Assembly (NCBI GenBank): GCA_017546245.1
Contig: JAFYXI010000003.1
Location: 1-64,000 of the forward strand
Source: Clostridia bacterium
GTDB taxonomy: Bacteria > Bacillota > Clostridia > UBA1381 > UBA9506
DNA length: 64,000 nucleotides
Direction: 5' to 3'
Program-made: the position numbers and the translations under genes
In this document: in pieces, positions 53,077 through 62,496 of the stretch
Layout: each line of letters opens with the position of its first letter
Position numbering within the stretch: position 1 is the stretch's first letter
Notes under the pieces: model-generated
Database searches by the model: none
The model's input: only the letters and a program-made list of their open reading frames with translations
What the model was told of the DNA's origin: nothing

Positions 53077-55410
53077 TTATAAAAGTGTTTCTTTTAAAAC
53101 CTCGTCCATCGTCGATACCAAAACTATATCAACATTATCCTTTACAACCTGTTCTAAATCGTCAATATCTTTTTTGTTATCAATTGGAATTAAAACTTTT
53201 TTAATGCCTGCCTTATAGGCTGCCAGAGTTTTTTCTCTTAATCCGCCAATCGGCAAAACTCTGCCTCGCAAGGTGATTTCACCGGTCATTGCAACCTCGT
53301 GATTAACCTTCTTTTTACTTAGTGCAGATGCTAAAGCCGTTGCAATGGTTATGCCTGCAGAAGGTCCGTCTTTCGGGGTTGCACCCTCGGGAACGTGAAT
53401 GTGAATGTCGGTATTTTTATAAAATTCATCGTCAATTGAAAGCTTTTTGGTATTAGCTCTTATATAGCTTATTGCTGCTTTTGCAGACTCCTGCATAACA
53501 TCGCCAAGTTGACCTGTAAGCTCTAACTTGCCGCTGCCCTGCATAACATTAACCTCTACAGAGAGTGTATCTCCGCCCACCTGAGTCCAGGCAAGGCCGG
53601 TTACTACACCGATTTCGTTTTTCTTAGAAGAATTATCGGCAGTAAATATACGCTTACCCAAAAAGTCTTCAAGATTTTTTGCCGTAACCTTGATTTGTTC
53701 TTCGTTTTCTGCCTCTGATATTTTAAGTGCAGCCTTTCGGCACAGCTTGCCCATTTTTCTTTCTAAAGAACGCACACCTGCTTCTTTTGTGTATCCCTCA
53801 ATAACTGCACGGATTGCACTATCGCTAACCTTTAGCTGTTTTGCCAATAAACCGTGATTTTTAAGCTGTTTTGGCAACAAATGTTTTTTGCAGATATTAA
53901 ATTTTTCTTCTGATGTATAGCCGGAAATTTCTACAATTTCCATTCTGTCTAATAACGGTCTCGGAACTGTATCTAAGGTGTTTGCCGTTGCTATAAACAG
54001 AACTTTTGAAAGGTCAAAATCCACCTCTAAATAATGGTCACGGAATTTGCTGTTTTGCTCACCGTCTAAAACCTCGAGCATAGCAGATGCCGGGTCACCG
54101 CGAAAATCGTTGCTCATTTTGTCAATTTCATCAAAGAGCATAAGAGGATTATTTGATTTTGCCTGTTTTAAAGCATTTATAATACGACCGGGCATTGCAC
54201 CGATATAGGTTTTTCTGTGTCCTCTTATTTCTGCCTCGTCACGCACGCCGCCTAATGATATGCGCACATAGTTTTTGCCCATGCTTTCGGCTATTGAATG
54301 TGCTATTGAGGTTTTACCCACCCCCGGAGGTCCGACCAAGCAAAGAATCGGTCCTGACAGAGTTCCTGTAAGCTTTTTAACTGCAAGATATTCTAATATG
54401 CGTTCTTTAATTTTTTCAAGACCGTAGTGGTCACGCTCTAAAACCTTTCTTGCCTCTGATAAATCGAGCTTATCTTCTGTAGAAATCGCCCAGGGCAAGT
54501 CGCAAATCCAGCTTACATAATTGCGGATAACGTTAGCCTCGGGATTTCCGTATGGCATTTTTTGCATACGGTCAAGCTCAAGCTCGCATTTTTCGACTAC
54601 ATCTTTGGGAGCACCCGATTTTTCGAGCTTTTCTTTATACTCTTTTATTTCAAGACCTATGCCGTCTTTATCGCCAAGCTCTTCCTGAATGATTTTCATT
54701 TGCTCACGCAAAAAGTATTCCTTTTGATTTTGCTCAATATTTTCTTTAACCTTGCGGTTAATTTCGTTATCAAGCTCTAAAATTTCTGTTTCGCGCACTA
54801 AAATTGTAATCAGCTTTTCCATACGCTCAACAACCGAGAATGTATTTAAAATATCCTGTTTGTCTTTTAATTTAATCTGCAAATTTGATGCAACCGAATC
54901 ACTAAAAGCACTTGGCTCGTCAATTGCCTCTAAAGCCAGTACTGCCTCAGGTCCTATTTTAGTATTGTTTGCGCAATATGCCTGAAATTCTGAAATAACA
55001 CGCCGCTCTAACGCTTCGCGCTTAGCGTCGCTTATAAGATGGTCGTCTAAGCATTCATATTCGCTTACCGCCGCTTTAAAATACGGCTCGCTTTTAATTA
55101 AAAGGTCTAATTTAGCGCGTTCTAAGCCTTCAACCAGCACCCTGACCATTCCGCTAGGCAGTTTAACGACCTGTTTTATAAGGCAGATTGTACCCACCTT
55201 TTCTACATCATCAAACGCAGGATTTTCAACAGTTATATCCTTTTGCATAGTTAAAAATGCACGACGGTCACCTGCCATTGCCTCATCGAGTGCTGCAATG
55301 GATTTTTCTCTGACCATATCAAAATGCACCAAAGCACCCGGAAAAACAATTAACCCTCTTATTGCAATCATAGGCAAATCGCAGGTGCGCTTCATAATTA
55401 ATTCACTCAT
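53077..55410 (-). CDS. lon: ATP-dependent protease Lon (LonA)
   Basis: Lon unfolds and degrades damaged and regulatory proteins in the cytosol. The 777-aa LonA protein has the N-terminal substrate domain (PMIAIRGLIVFPGALVHFD), a coiled-coil linker, Walker A LVGPPGVGKTSIAHSIA, Walker B PLMLFDEIDKM, and the protease domain with the catalytic Ser in PKDGPSAGITIA near residue 675 and the Lys in REKTLAAYKAGIKKVLIP. AAAGGAG precedes the ATG. It lies just 27 bases after the SLH protein gene and 16 bases before engB. Confidence 0.98.
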   Translation of the reverse strand: MSELIMKRTCDLPMIAIRGLIVFPGALVHFDMVREKSIAALDEAMAGDRRAFLTMQKDITVENPAFDDVEKVGTICLIKQVVKLPSGMVRVLVEGLERAKLDLLIKSEPYFKAAVSEYECLDDHLISDAKREALERRVISEFQAYCANNTKIGPEAVLALEAIDEPSAFSDSVASNLQIKLKDKQDILNTFSVVERMEKLITILVRETEILELDNEINRKVKENIEQNQKEYFLREQMKIIQEELGDKDGIGLEIKEYKEKLEKSGAPKDVVEKCELELDRMQKMPYGNPEANVIRNYVSWICDLPWAISTEDKLDLSEARKVLERDHYGLEKIKERILEYLAVKKLTGTLSGPILCLVGPPGVGKTSIAHSIAESMGKNYVRISLGGVRDEAEIRGHRKTYIGAMPGRIINALKQAKSNNPLMLFDEIDKMSNDFRGDPASAMLEVLDGEQNSKFRDHYLEVDFDLSKVLFIATANTLDTVPRPLLDRMEIVEISGYTSEEKFNICKKHLLPKQLKNHGLLAKQLKVSDSAIRAVIEGYTKEAGVRSLERKMGKLCRKAALKISEAENEEQIKVTAKNLEDFLGKRIFTADNSSKKNEIGVVTGLAWTQVGGDTLSVEVNVMQGSGKLELTGQLGDVMQESAKAAISYIRANTKKLSIDDEFYKNTDIHIHVPEGATPKDGPSAGITIATALASALSKKKVNHEVAMTGEITLRGRVLPIGGLREKTLAAYKAGIKKVLIPIDNKKDIDDLEQVVKDNVDIVLVSTMDEVLKETLL

Positions 55411-55437
55411 ATATTTTCTCCTTTGGGTGAAATGCTT

Positions 55438-58068
55438 TTATTTTTCTTTATTATACATCTCATTAAAATTATACAATACCTGAGCTATTTCTCCACGTGT
55501 AATGTATCTGTCCATATTATCGGTATTGATATTGTTAAGTAACATAATTTTTTCATTTTCTCCGCATAAATTACCTAATGCGTTTACAAGCTCATTTACG
55601 GTAATCTTTTCATACGGTCGGAATTTATTCTCTTCAAGCTCAAATATTCCTTCAGTAATGCAAATGCCGATAAACGAGCTTCCCCAATGATTATTAGTTA
55701 CATCTGAACAGCTAAAACGAAACGTGTTGCACTCGTAGTCAAACAATCTGCAAATCATTGCCGCAGCTTCGCTTCTGTTAGCATTGTTATCAGGTTTAAA
55801 CGTTTTATCCTCATCCCCTTCTACTGTGCCATTATAATACATCGACACAATTGCATCAAAATATGGATTATCTTTATAAATATCTGTTATATAATTATTA
55901 ACCATAATTGTTGTATCGTTATACCACTTTGTTTCTTCGTCAAAGATTTTAGCAACATCTTCGATTGATATATACATTACACCATTTTTAATAAACGGAC
56001 AATTTATGTCATACCTTTCATACAATTCATCATTGCTACTGTATTCAAGTTCGCTCTTACCATATTTAAAACCCACCTGCAGCATATCTTTTTGAAGATA
56101 TATCGTCTCATTTACTGTGTCTGATTTAATTTCAAACCCAAGATAATTTAGAACTTCTTCTGTAACATACATTGTATTATTTTCAATAACAGGTGCATTT
56201 AAAAGTTCAATTTTTTCATCGCAAAATACTGCATTGTTATCGTCCGCTGTTAATATTAACATATTTCTTTCAGGCTTGCTGACACGATTTACAAATTCAG
56301 CATATTTGTCAGATTTAGGATTAAAATTTTCATCCCATACGAAAAATTTAACCCTATCAGCCTTGTAAAAATCAACAGGATAATCAAAATGATAATATTG
56401 TTCATATACATACGGCTCAATTTTATCAGCCTTTTGGCTTAAAATATGAAGAAGTTTATTATCCTCGTTATATAATGCGCAATATAAATTCATTCCGTTT
56501 ATTGTAAAATCGCTTAAATTCCCCAAATAAACATCACCATAATTTTCCCGCGCATTAAGGCTTATGGGATATTCGGGATAAAAAGGCTCGTAGTTAAGCT
56601 TTAAATCTGAATAATTTTGATTATTTTCAAATTTAAGATACGAGCTTTTATATGTGCTTTCGCTGTCACTTACATAGTAGCAATAATTTCCCAAATTACC
56701 GCACACCCCTAAAATATACTTATCCATCAAGCACGGAACTTTAATTTCAAATTTCATATCATCATCAATTAATTGACGCAGATAAATTTTTCTGCCACGA
56801 ATACTGTAACCCGATACTCTTACAGTATATCTGCCATTATCAAGGGGACTTATTACCGTTCCGCTTATTTTATTGCATTTTAGAAAACAAATATCTATTT
56901 CTTCGTCCGATGCATAGACTAAGGTATAAACATTAGCTACAGACAAGCCATCGACATTGTAATATCCGTATGGGAAAACTCTGTCATCACCCGTTATGTT
57001 TATTACAGAAACACAACCATAGAAAATTGCATCTATATTTGTCGTTATTTTTCCTTGACTTTCGCCTTTTTTTATTAATGGTTCATCACTTAAATACATA
57101 CCATAATCTTCAAAAATGATTATGCCGTATATATCATTATTTGCCGTTAATCCATCAGGCATATAAAAATTAACCGAAAAAGGTACTTTTTCTGCACTAT
57201 CTGTAGTTATATCAAGCTTGTTTCTATCAGTTATACGATAACTGTTTGAATAGGCTTGGTAATCAGCATCAAAATCGAACAAAATATCAACATATTTATC
57301 CGAATCGGCATCTATAACTTCTGTTTCTATAAAATAGTATACCCGGCTTTCGTTTTCAGGTATATTTACAGTTTTTGATGCACAAGTAGGCATTGCGTTT
57401 TTGCCGTTACGCAACAATATGTTTACATCCACACCGCCTTTGGAAGCAACTTCACCCTCGGGCAATGATATATTTCCGTTCATCACTACATGTTCGCTGT
57501 CGGTTATCCATAAATATACAGCGTTATTTTCAATATAATATTCATACGAAATTGCCTGAGCTATTGCCTTTAGCGAAACATAATATTTTTCATTTCTAAC
57601 AATTGCAGTCTTAACATAACCAAGTGAAATATCTGCCGCTTGGATTCCGTCAAAATTAAGCTGCAAGGTTTTCTTAGAACACATACTTGAAGAATATCTG
57701 TAAAAAGCTTGCTCTTCATATCCTCCCAAACCATTATTCAATTCCTGATTCCAAGTATCTAACACTTCTATTGTCGCATTTATAGTCAATTCGTTTTCTC
57801 TTCCATAGGCATCTTCAGAAAAAACAACAAGCATAAAATCTCCGTCATCTTTTACCTTGAGAATATATTTAAGATTCAGCTTACTTAAATCGTCAACAGA
57901 AATAAAATATTCGTCATTTTCGCATATTAATTCATCAGATAAATTAACAAGCTCACCTCTGTTATAAATGCTCATACCGGCAATTTGTTGTTCAGCCGAT
58001 ACATTAAGGCAACCAAAAAGTAACATAAGAAAAAAAACTACAACACTGCTTTTAAAAAACATTTTCAT
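55438..58068 (-). CDS. Large secreted S-layer-homology (SLH) and stalk-domain protein
   Basis: The 876-aa protein has a signal peptide (about residues 1-25, hydrophobic, cleavage likely near VSA-EQ). An N-terminal stalk-like domain (about 30-200: LVNLSDELICENDEYFISVDDLSK and KAIAQAISYEYYIENNAVYLW) is followed by a long beta-rich middle with many Tyr and Asp, a second stalk-like domain (about 620-725: ELLNAPVIENNTMYVTEEVLNYLG), and SLH repeats (about 728-876: NPYFDAIVSMYYNGTVEGDEDKTF, NRSEAAAMICRLF, ITRGEIAQVLYNF). It is probably anchored to secondary wall polymers. The function of the middle is unknown. Confidence 0.85.
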   Translation of the reverse strand: MKMFFKSSVVVFFLMLLFGCLNVSAEQQIAGMSIYNRGELVNLSDELICENDEYFISVDDLSKLNLKYILKVKDDGDFMLVVFSEDAYGRENELTINATIEVLDTWNQELNNGLGGYEEQAFYRYSSSMCSKKTLQLNFDGIQAADISLGYVKTAIVRNEKYYVSLKAIAQAISYEYYIENNAVYLWITDSEHVVMNGNISLPEGEVASKGGVDVNILLRNGKNAMPTCASKTVNIPENESRVYYFIETEVIDADSDKYVDILFDFDADYQAYSNSYRITDRNKLDITTDSAEKVPFSVNFYMPDGLTANNDIYGIIIFEDYGMYLSDEPLIKKGESQGKITTNIDAIFYGCVSVINITGDDRVFPYGYYNVDGLSVANVYTLVYASDEEIDICFLKCNKISGTVISPLDNGRYTVRVSGYSIRGRKIYLRQLIDDDMKFEIKVPCLMDKYILGVCGNLGNYCYYVSDSESTYKSSYLKFENNQNYSDLKLNYEPFYPEYPISLNARENYGDVYLGNLSDFTINGMNLYCALYNEDNKLLHILSQKADKIEPYVYEQYYHFDYPVDFYKADRVKFFVWDENFNPKSDKYAEFVNRVSKPERNMLILTADDNNAVFCDEKIELLNAPVIENNTMYVTEEVLNYLGFEIKSDTVNETIYLQKDMLQVGFKYGKSELEYSSNDELYERYDINCPFIKNGVMYISIEDVAKIFDEETKWYNDTTIMVNNYITDIYKDNPYFDAIVSMYYNGTVEGDEDKTFKPDNNANRSEAAAMICRLFDYECNTFRFSCSDVTNNHWGSSFIGICITEGIFELEENKFRPYEKITVNELVNALGNLCGENEKIMLLNNINTDNMDRYITRGEIAQVLYNFNEMYNKEK

Positions 58069-58139
58069 ACCTTTTCCTCCTTTTCGGCAAACCTGTTAAA
58101 TAAATTTATCCGATAAATTATTTAACAATTTTATAAAAT

Positions 58140-58162
58140 GCCCTGCCGGTTACAGACAGGAC
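58140..58162 (-). terminator. Hairpin after nif3-like gene, probable terminator
   Basis: On the minus strand GTCCTGTC and GGCAGGGC (with two wobble pairs) form an 8-bp stem followed by ATTTTAT. It separates the trmK-nif3 genes from the SLH gene. Confidence 0.5.
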
Positions 58163-58171
58163 AGATTATAT

Positions 58172-58954
58172 TTATTTTATTTTCCACGGATTTTCGTTTT
58201 TGTAAACTAAAAATTCGCATATTCCTTCGAATTTATTATTGAGTAAATCTGATAAATATTCGCAGAATATTATCTCTGCCTCGTAATGCGGAACCTCGAT
58301 AAGACAGCGACTGTTTTCATATGCATATCGCGCGTGATGATATTTTAAGTCGCCTGATATATATACATCTGCGCCCATAGAATATGCGCTAAATATAAGG
58401 TCTGCTCCACCGCCGTTGCAAGCCGCAACAGTTTTTACGGGCATATTTTCATCGCCAACATATCTTACAGAGTTAATTTTAAGACTTTTTTTTATTCTGT
58501 CAATCAAGTCGCCAAAGGTAATTTCTTCATCAAGCTTAGCTATTCTGCCGATACCGTCAGGGAACTCGCCCTCAAGGCTGTCGTATGCCGATACCTTGCA
58601 GGCAGCTTTTAAAAAGTAGTCACCAAGTCCGCCCGATACCGAATCAAAGTTTGTATGCATGGCATAAAGGCTTATATCATTTTTAATAAGATTATAAACC
58701 GTTCTGCCAAGCGGGTTTTCTTTGGTTATTGATTTGGCAGGCTTAAACAAAAGCGGATGGTGCGAAATAACAAGCTCTGCACCGTTTTCAGCTGCAAAAG
58801 CCGCAACCTTTTCGTCGGTATCAAGTGATATAACGACCTTAGAAACACTTGCCTCTTTATCGCCCACCATTAAGCCTACGTTATCATAATCTTCTGCTAA
58901 GTGCTTAGGGGCAAGCTCTTCTAAATATTTTATAATCTCATTAACAGCTATCAT
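58172..58954 (-). CDS. Nif3-like dinuclear metal-centre protein (YqfO)
   Basis: The 260-aa protein has the Nif3 metal-binding motifs VISHHPLLFKPAKS near residue 63, YAMHTNFDSVSGGLGDY near 98, and GADVYISGDLKYHHARYA near 205, giving His and Asp ligands for two metals. Members form hexameric rings. The biochemical role is unresolved, and GTP cyclohydrolase names in databases are unreliable. Its start overlaps the trmK stop by 4 bases, a linkage conserved across Firmicutes, which suggests a link to tRNA modification or its cofactors. AGGAG precedes the ATG. Confidence 0.94.
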   Translation of the reverse strand: MIAVNEIIKYLEELAPKHLAEDYDNVGLMVGDKEASVSKVVISLDTDEKVAAFAAENGAELVISHHPLLFKPAKSITKENPLGRTVYNLIKNDISLYAMHTNFDSVSGGLGDYFLKAACKVSAYDSLEGEFPDGIGRIAKLDEEITFGDLIDRIKKSLKINSVRYVGDENMPVKTVAACNGGGADLIFSAYSMGADVYISGDLKYHHARYAYENSRCLIEVPHYEAEIIFCEYLSDLLNNKFEGICEFLVYKNENPWKIK

Positions 58955-59658
58955 TTACCGCACTCCTTTTGCACATTATAAAGCTCATTTAAAAGCATTT
59001 CGACATATTTAAGCTTTTCTTTTGTTTCTTCACGGTTTGATGCTTTAAGTCCTGCAAGCATTTTTTCAAATTCGCCGATACGAAGTTTTATAAGCTCGTC
59101 TGTTAGGCTAATCTTATTTTTTACAAGATACGGACTTATGTAGTAATCAACCTCACGCAGAGCCTGCATTTTACCTTGCTCTGCGCATATTATCTGATAG
59201 ATTTTGTTATCCTCTTTTGCAAGAGCTTCACATGTGATTACGAATCCGTTTTTTACAAGATATTTTCTAAGCTCTTCTGTAGCGGTCATAGGTTGCAGAA
59301 CAAATCTTGTATTTTTCCACAAATCGTGCCTTGCGTCTAATATTTCGCTTATCAGTATGCCGCCCATTCCTGCAATAACAACTTCGTCTGCCTCGCCCTG
59401 CTCAAGCTTTTTAAGACCGTCTGAAAGACGTGTAGTTATTTTATCATCCATACCGAATTTTAAAATATTGTCTTTAGCGCGGCTGATTGGTCCTTCATTA
59501 ATATCCATTGCATAGGCTTTTTTTATAATTCCCTTTTGCATAAGGTATATAGGAATATATGCGTGGTCTGTTCCGATATCAGCAATCGCGCTGCCCACAC
59601 TTACGCAATCAGCAATTGCCAAAAGCCTGGGAGTCATATTTTTTTCTGCATTCATCAT
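58951..59658 (-). CDS. trmK: tRNA (adenine(22)-N1)-methyltransferase TrmK
   Basis: TrmK methylates N1 of A22 in the D-loop of tRNAs that carry Ser, Tyr and others. The 235-aa protein has TPRLLAIADCVSVGSAIADIGTDHAYIPIYL, the SAM-binding motif, DEVVIAGMGGILISEIL and RFVLQPMTATEELRKYL, ending with a C-terminal helical coiled-coil domain (about 160-235). Its ATG overlaps the stop of the acyl-CoA ligase (AAATGATG), and its stop overlaps nif3, so the three are translated in a chain. No separate ribosome binding site of normal strength is seen. Confidence 0.95.
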   Translation of the reverse strand: MMNAEKNMTPRLLAIADCVSVGSAIADIGTDHAYIPIYLMQKGIIKKAYAMDINEGPISRAKDNILKFGMDDKITTRLSDGLKKLEQGEADEVVIAGMGGILISEILDARHDLWKNTRFVLQPMTATEELRKYLVKNGFVITCEALAKEDNKIYQIICAEQGKMQALREVDYYISPYLVKNKISLTDELIKLRIGEFEKMLAGLKASNREETKEKLKYVEMLLNELYNVQKECGK

Positions 59659-61322
59659 TTGGTCTCGTGATTCTTTTTTCTTATTTCTGCACGCTTGATT
59701 TTACCGCCCAGGGTTTTCGGAAGTTCGTCAACGAACTCGATAATTCTCGGATATTTATAAGGTGCAGTAACACGTTTTACATGATCCTGAAGCTCTTTTT
59801 TAAGCTCTTCACTCGGCTGATAGCCTCTTGCCAAAACAATAGTAGCTTTAACAACCTGACCACGAATCGGGTCCGGTGCTGCGGTTATTGCACATTCTAC
59901 AACAGACGGATGCTCAATAAGTGCACTTTCAACCTCGAAAGGTCCTACACGGTAACCTGAGCACTTAATAACATCGTCGCTTCGGCCTACAAACCAGTAG
60001 TATCCGTCGCTGTCGCGCCAAGCAACGTCACCTGTATCGTAGTATTTGCCGCCCAAATTATCTTTAGTCATCTCTTCATCAAGATAATATCCGGTAAACA
60101 AGCCGGTCGGCAGACCTTTATCAATATCCATAACAACTATACGGCCTTCTTCACCATCTTCGCAGCAATTACCGTCATCATCAACAATCTGAATGTTATA
60201 AAGCGGTGAAGGTTTGCCCATCGAACCGGGTTTTGGCTCGTACCACCCAAAGTTTGCAAGCATTACTGTCGATTCTGTCTGACCGAAGCCCTCACGGATG
60301 TTATGACCTGTAAGGCGTTTCCATTGATTGTATACTTCCGGGTTTAAAGGCTCGCCAGCCAAGCACCATTCCTGAACGCACGAAAGGTCATATTTTGATA
60401 CATCTTCCTGCAGCATAAAACGATACATAGTCGTTGGTGCGCAGAAAGTTGTTACTTTATACTTAGTGATTTTATCAAGCAGATTTATCGGAACAAACTT
60501 GTCCATATCGTATGCAAAAATAGTTGCACCGCAAATCCATTGACCGTAAATTTTACCCCAGCCGAATTTTGCCCATCCTGAATCGGATACGCTCATATGG
60601 AGCTTGTTGTTCTGAACTCTTTGCCAGTATTTAGCTGTTACAACGTGACCTAAAGGATAAGAGAAATTATGACGTACCATTTTAGGCATACCGGTTGTTC
60701 CTGATGTGAAATAAACCAGCATAATATCGTCAACCTTTGTTGCCTTTTCGCCCTGCGGTCTTTCGTATGTATCAGGAAACTTCATTATTTCTTCTTCAAA
60801 ATAAAGCCAGCCCTCTCGTTTTTCGGCAACCATAATTTTGTGCTCAATTGACGGTGCGTCAGCAAGCGACTGCTCAACCTGAGATATTACGAAATCGTCA
60901 TTTACGCATACAACAGCATTAATTTTAGCTGCATTTGCACGGTATACAATATCCTTTTTGGTAAGCTGAAGTGTACCCGGAATTAAAATCGCACCGATTT
61001 TATGAAGCGCTGCTGCACAAATCCAGTATTCCCATCTTCTGCGCAAAATAAGCATAACTACCGAGCCTTTATGTATACCCAGGCTTTCAAAAAAGTTTGC
61101 CGTTCTGGCTGACAGCTTGCTTATATCGGTAAAAGTAAATCTTTTTTCTTCGTCGTGGTCGTTGCACCATACTAAAGCCGGTTTATTTGGCTCTTCTTTC
61201 GCCCAACCGTCAACAATGTCGAATCCAAAGTTAAAATCGCGAGGTACGTTTACCTTATAATTTTCTTTAAAATCCTTGTATGAGTCAAAATCTGTTCGGG
61301 GTAAGTATTTATCTAACAACAT
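59655..61322 (-). CDS. AMP-dependent acyl-CoA synthetase (medium-chain type)
   Basis: The 555-aa adenylate-forming enzyme activates an acid to acyl-AMP and then acyl-CoA. It has LVYFTSGTTGMPKMVRH (P-loop), REGFGQTESTVMLANFGW (A5), YYDTGDVAWRDSDGYYWFVGRSDDVIK (A7-A8) and the catalytic Lys in PKTLGGKIKRAEIR. The LHMSVSDSGWAKFGWGKIYG stretch is like medium-chain or butyryl/benzoate-type ligases rather than acetyl-CoA synthetase. I chose the ATG at 61322 with AGGA at 9 bases. An ATG at 61331 crowds that site. It follows an XRE-cupin regulator by 30 bases. Confidence 0.9.
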   Translation of the reverse strand: MLLDKYLPRTDFDSYKDFKENYKVNVPRDFNFGFDIVDGWAKEEPNKPALVWCNDHDEEKRFTFTDISKLSARTANFFESLGIHKGSVVMLILRRRWEYWICAAALHKIGAILIPGTLQLTKKDIVYRANAAKINAVVCVNDDFVISQVEQSLADAPSIEHKIMVAEKREGWLYFEEEIMKFPDTYERPQGEKATKVDDIMLVYFTSGTTGMPKMVRHNFSYPLGHVVTAKYWQRVQNNKLHMSVSDSGWAKFGWGKIYGQWICGATIFAYDMDKFVPINLLDKITKYKVTTFCAPTTMYRFMLQEDVSKYDLSCVQEWCLAGEPLNPEVYNQWKRLTGHNIREGFGQTESTVMLANFGWYEPKPGSMGKPSPLYNIQIVDDDGNCCEDGEEGRIVVMDIDKGLPTGLFTGYYLDEEMTKDNLGGKYYDTGDVAWRDSDGYYWFVGRSDDVIKCSGYRVGPFEVESALIEHPSVVECAITAAPDPIRGQVVKATIVLARGYQPSEELKKELQDHVKRVTAPYKYPRIIEFVDELPKTLGGKIKRAEIRKKNHETK

Positions 61323-61352
61323 AATGTTCATTCCTGCCTTAATTTTAAAAAT

Positions 61353-61904
61353 TTATTCAGCAATTACTGTAAGAAATTTTGCTTTTTTATCGCCTACGCA
61401 TTTTTGTCCATGAGGATGTGTAGGATTAAAGTATATTGAGTCGCCCTCGTTTAGAATATGTTCGCCGTCATCAAAAAGAACGCACACAGTACCTTCTAAA
61501 ACATAGTTAAACTCTTGTCCGGGATGTGTTACCAAATCAGGATTACTCTCTGACGGGTCAAGAGTAACCAAAAGAGGCTGCATAATTTTTCGGTTAAATC
61601 TGAATGCCAGATCTTCGAATCTGTATCCGGGATAGCGGTCAATGCTTTTTCCGGCATCTTTTTTAACAATGTGATAAGTGTCAAGCTTGGCTCTGACACC
61701 GGTAATTATTTCTGTAAAATCGACGCCGAATTTATTTGCAATTTCATAAATTATACTTATAGGCACATTTTCGCCGCTTTCTTCATAATCGACGTAGGTT
61801 TTAATATCAATTCCCAGTTCTTCTGCCAGTTGCTCCTGCGTATATCCGCAAGCTTCGCGCAGACCTTTTATTCTTTCTGCAATTTCATTTATTTCCTTTG
61901 TCAT
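61353..61904 (-). CDS. XRE-family regulator with C-terminal cupin
   Basis: The 183-aa protein has an N-terminal helix-turn-helix (about residues 8-62: IKGLREACGYTQEQLAEELGIDIKTYVDYE) and a C-terminal cupin (about 105-183: HPGQEFNYVLEGTVCVLFDDGEHILNEGDSIYFNPTHPHGQKC), with the metal or ligand-binding His-x-His-Gly. Proteins of this shape commonly sit beside an acyl-CoA ligase in Clostridia and probably regulate it in response to a small acid or thioester. The ATG at 61904 has AAAGGA at 9 bases. An ATG at 61913 abuts the site. Confidence 0.92.
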   Translation of the reverse strand: MTKEINEIAERIKGLREACGYTQEQLAEELGIDIKTYVDYEESGENVPISIIYEIANKFGVDFTEIITGVRAKLDTYHIVKKDAGKSIDRYPGYRFEDLAFRFNRKIMQPLLVTLDPSESNPDLVTHPGQEFNYVLEGTVCVLFDDGEHILNEGDSIYFNPTHPHGQKCVGDKKAKFLTVIAE

Positions 61905-62040
61905 AGCAGTCATTCCTTTCTTAAAACGACTTTAAGCCGATGCTACAATAGTATATTAATTATATCATAATTCGCCAAATATATATTCTATCACAAAACT
62001 GCAAATTTGTCTATTAATTTCATAAAATTTATCAGAAAAT

Positions 62041-62075
62041 AAAAAAACAAAAACGAGATGCCTTGCGGCATCTCG
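62041..62075 (-). terminator. Strong terminator after HPr
   Basis: CGAGATGCC (62054-62062) and GGCATCTCG (62067-62075) form a 9-bp GC-rich stem with a 4-base loop. On the minus strand it is followed by TTTTTGTTTTTTT. Confidence 0.92.
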
Positions 62076-62091
62076 CATAATTGCACAAAAC

Positions 62092-62355
62092 TTATTCGCT
62101 GAAATTGGACTCAACCAAATTTTCGAGCGCATCAATTGCATCCTTCTCATCTAAGCCGTCTGCGATAATCGTAATTTCAGTTCCTTTGGTAATACCCAAA
62201 GAAAGTACGCCAAGCAGGCTTTTTGCATTTACTCTGCGTTCGTCTTTTTCAACCCAAATGCTAGCTTTAAACTCGTTTGATTTTTGTATAAAAAACGTAG
62301 CGGGTCTGGCGTGAAGCCCCACCTGATTCTGAACTACAATAGCTTTTGATACCAT
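62092..62355 (-). CDS. ptsH: Phosphocarrier protein HPr
   Basis: HPr carries phosphate from Enzyme I to sugar-specific IIA proteins, and in Firmicutes it is also phosphorylated on Ser46 to act with CcpA. The 87-aa protein has the phospho-His motif QVGLHARPATFFIQ near residue 15 and the Ser46 region VNAKSLLGVLSLGITKG, so both regulatory sites are present and it is HPr, not Crh, which lacks the His. I placed the start at the ATG at 62355 with AAGGAG upstream. A TTG at 62358 crowds it. It is monocistronic, and ptsI is not next to it. Confidence 0.97.
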   Translation of the reverse strand: MVSKAIVVQNQVGLHARPATFFIQKSNEFKASIWVEKDERRVNAKSLLGVLSLGITKGTEITIIADGLDEKDAIDALENLVESNFSE

Positions 62356-62412
62356 CAATACCGCTCCTTCTTAATTATCCAAATAACTATAAAGCAATTA
62401 TCCATATACTAT

Positions 62413-62441
62413 AGAATACTAAATTTTTGTCATTATGTCAA
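62413..62441 (-). promoter_or_regulatory. Promoter for ptsH
   Basis: On the minus strand TTGACA (62436-62441) and TATTCT (62413-62418) are 17 bases apart, about 60 bases before the HPr start. Confidence 0.6.
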
Positions 62442-62496
62442 TATAAAAATTAAATATTTGTAAATTTTTCACGAAAAAATTCTTAACTTTGGATAA

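Noticed and set aside
61965-62150. Minus-strand frame across the HPr terminator
   Set aside because: It overlaps the HPr gene and its terminator, lacks a ribosome binding site and shows no recognisable protein features.
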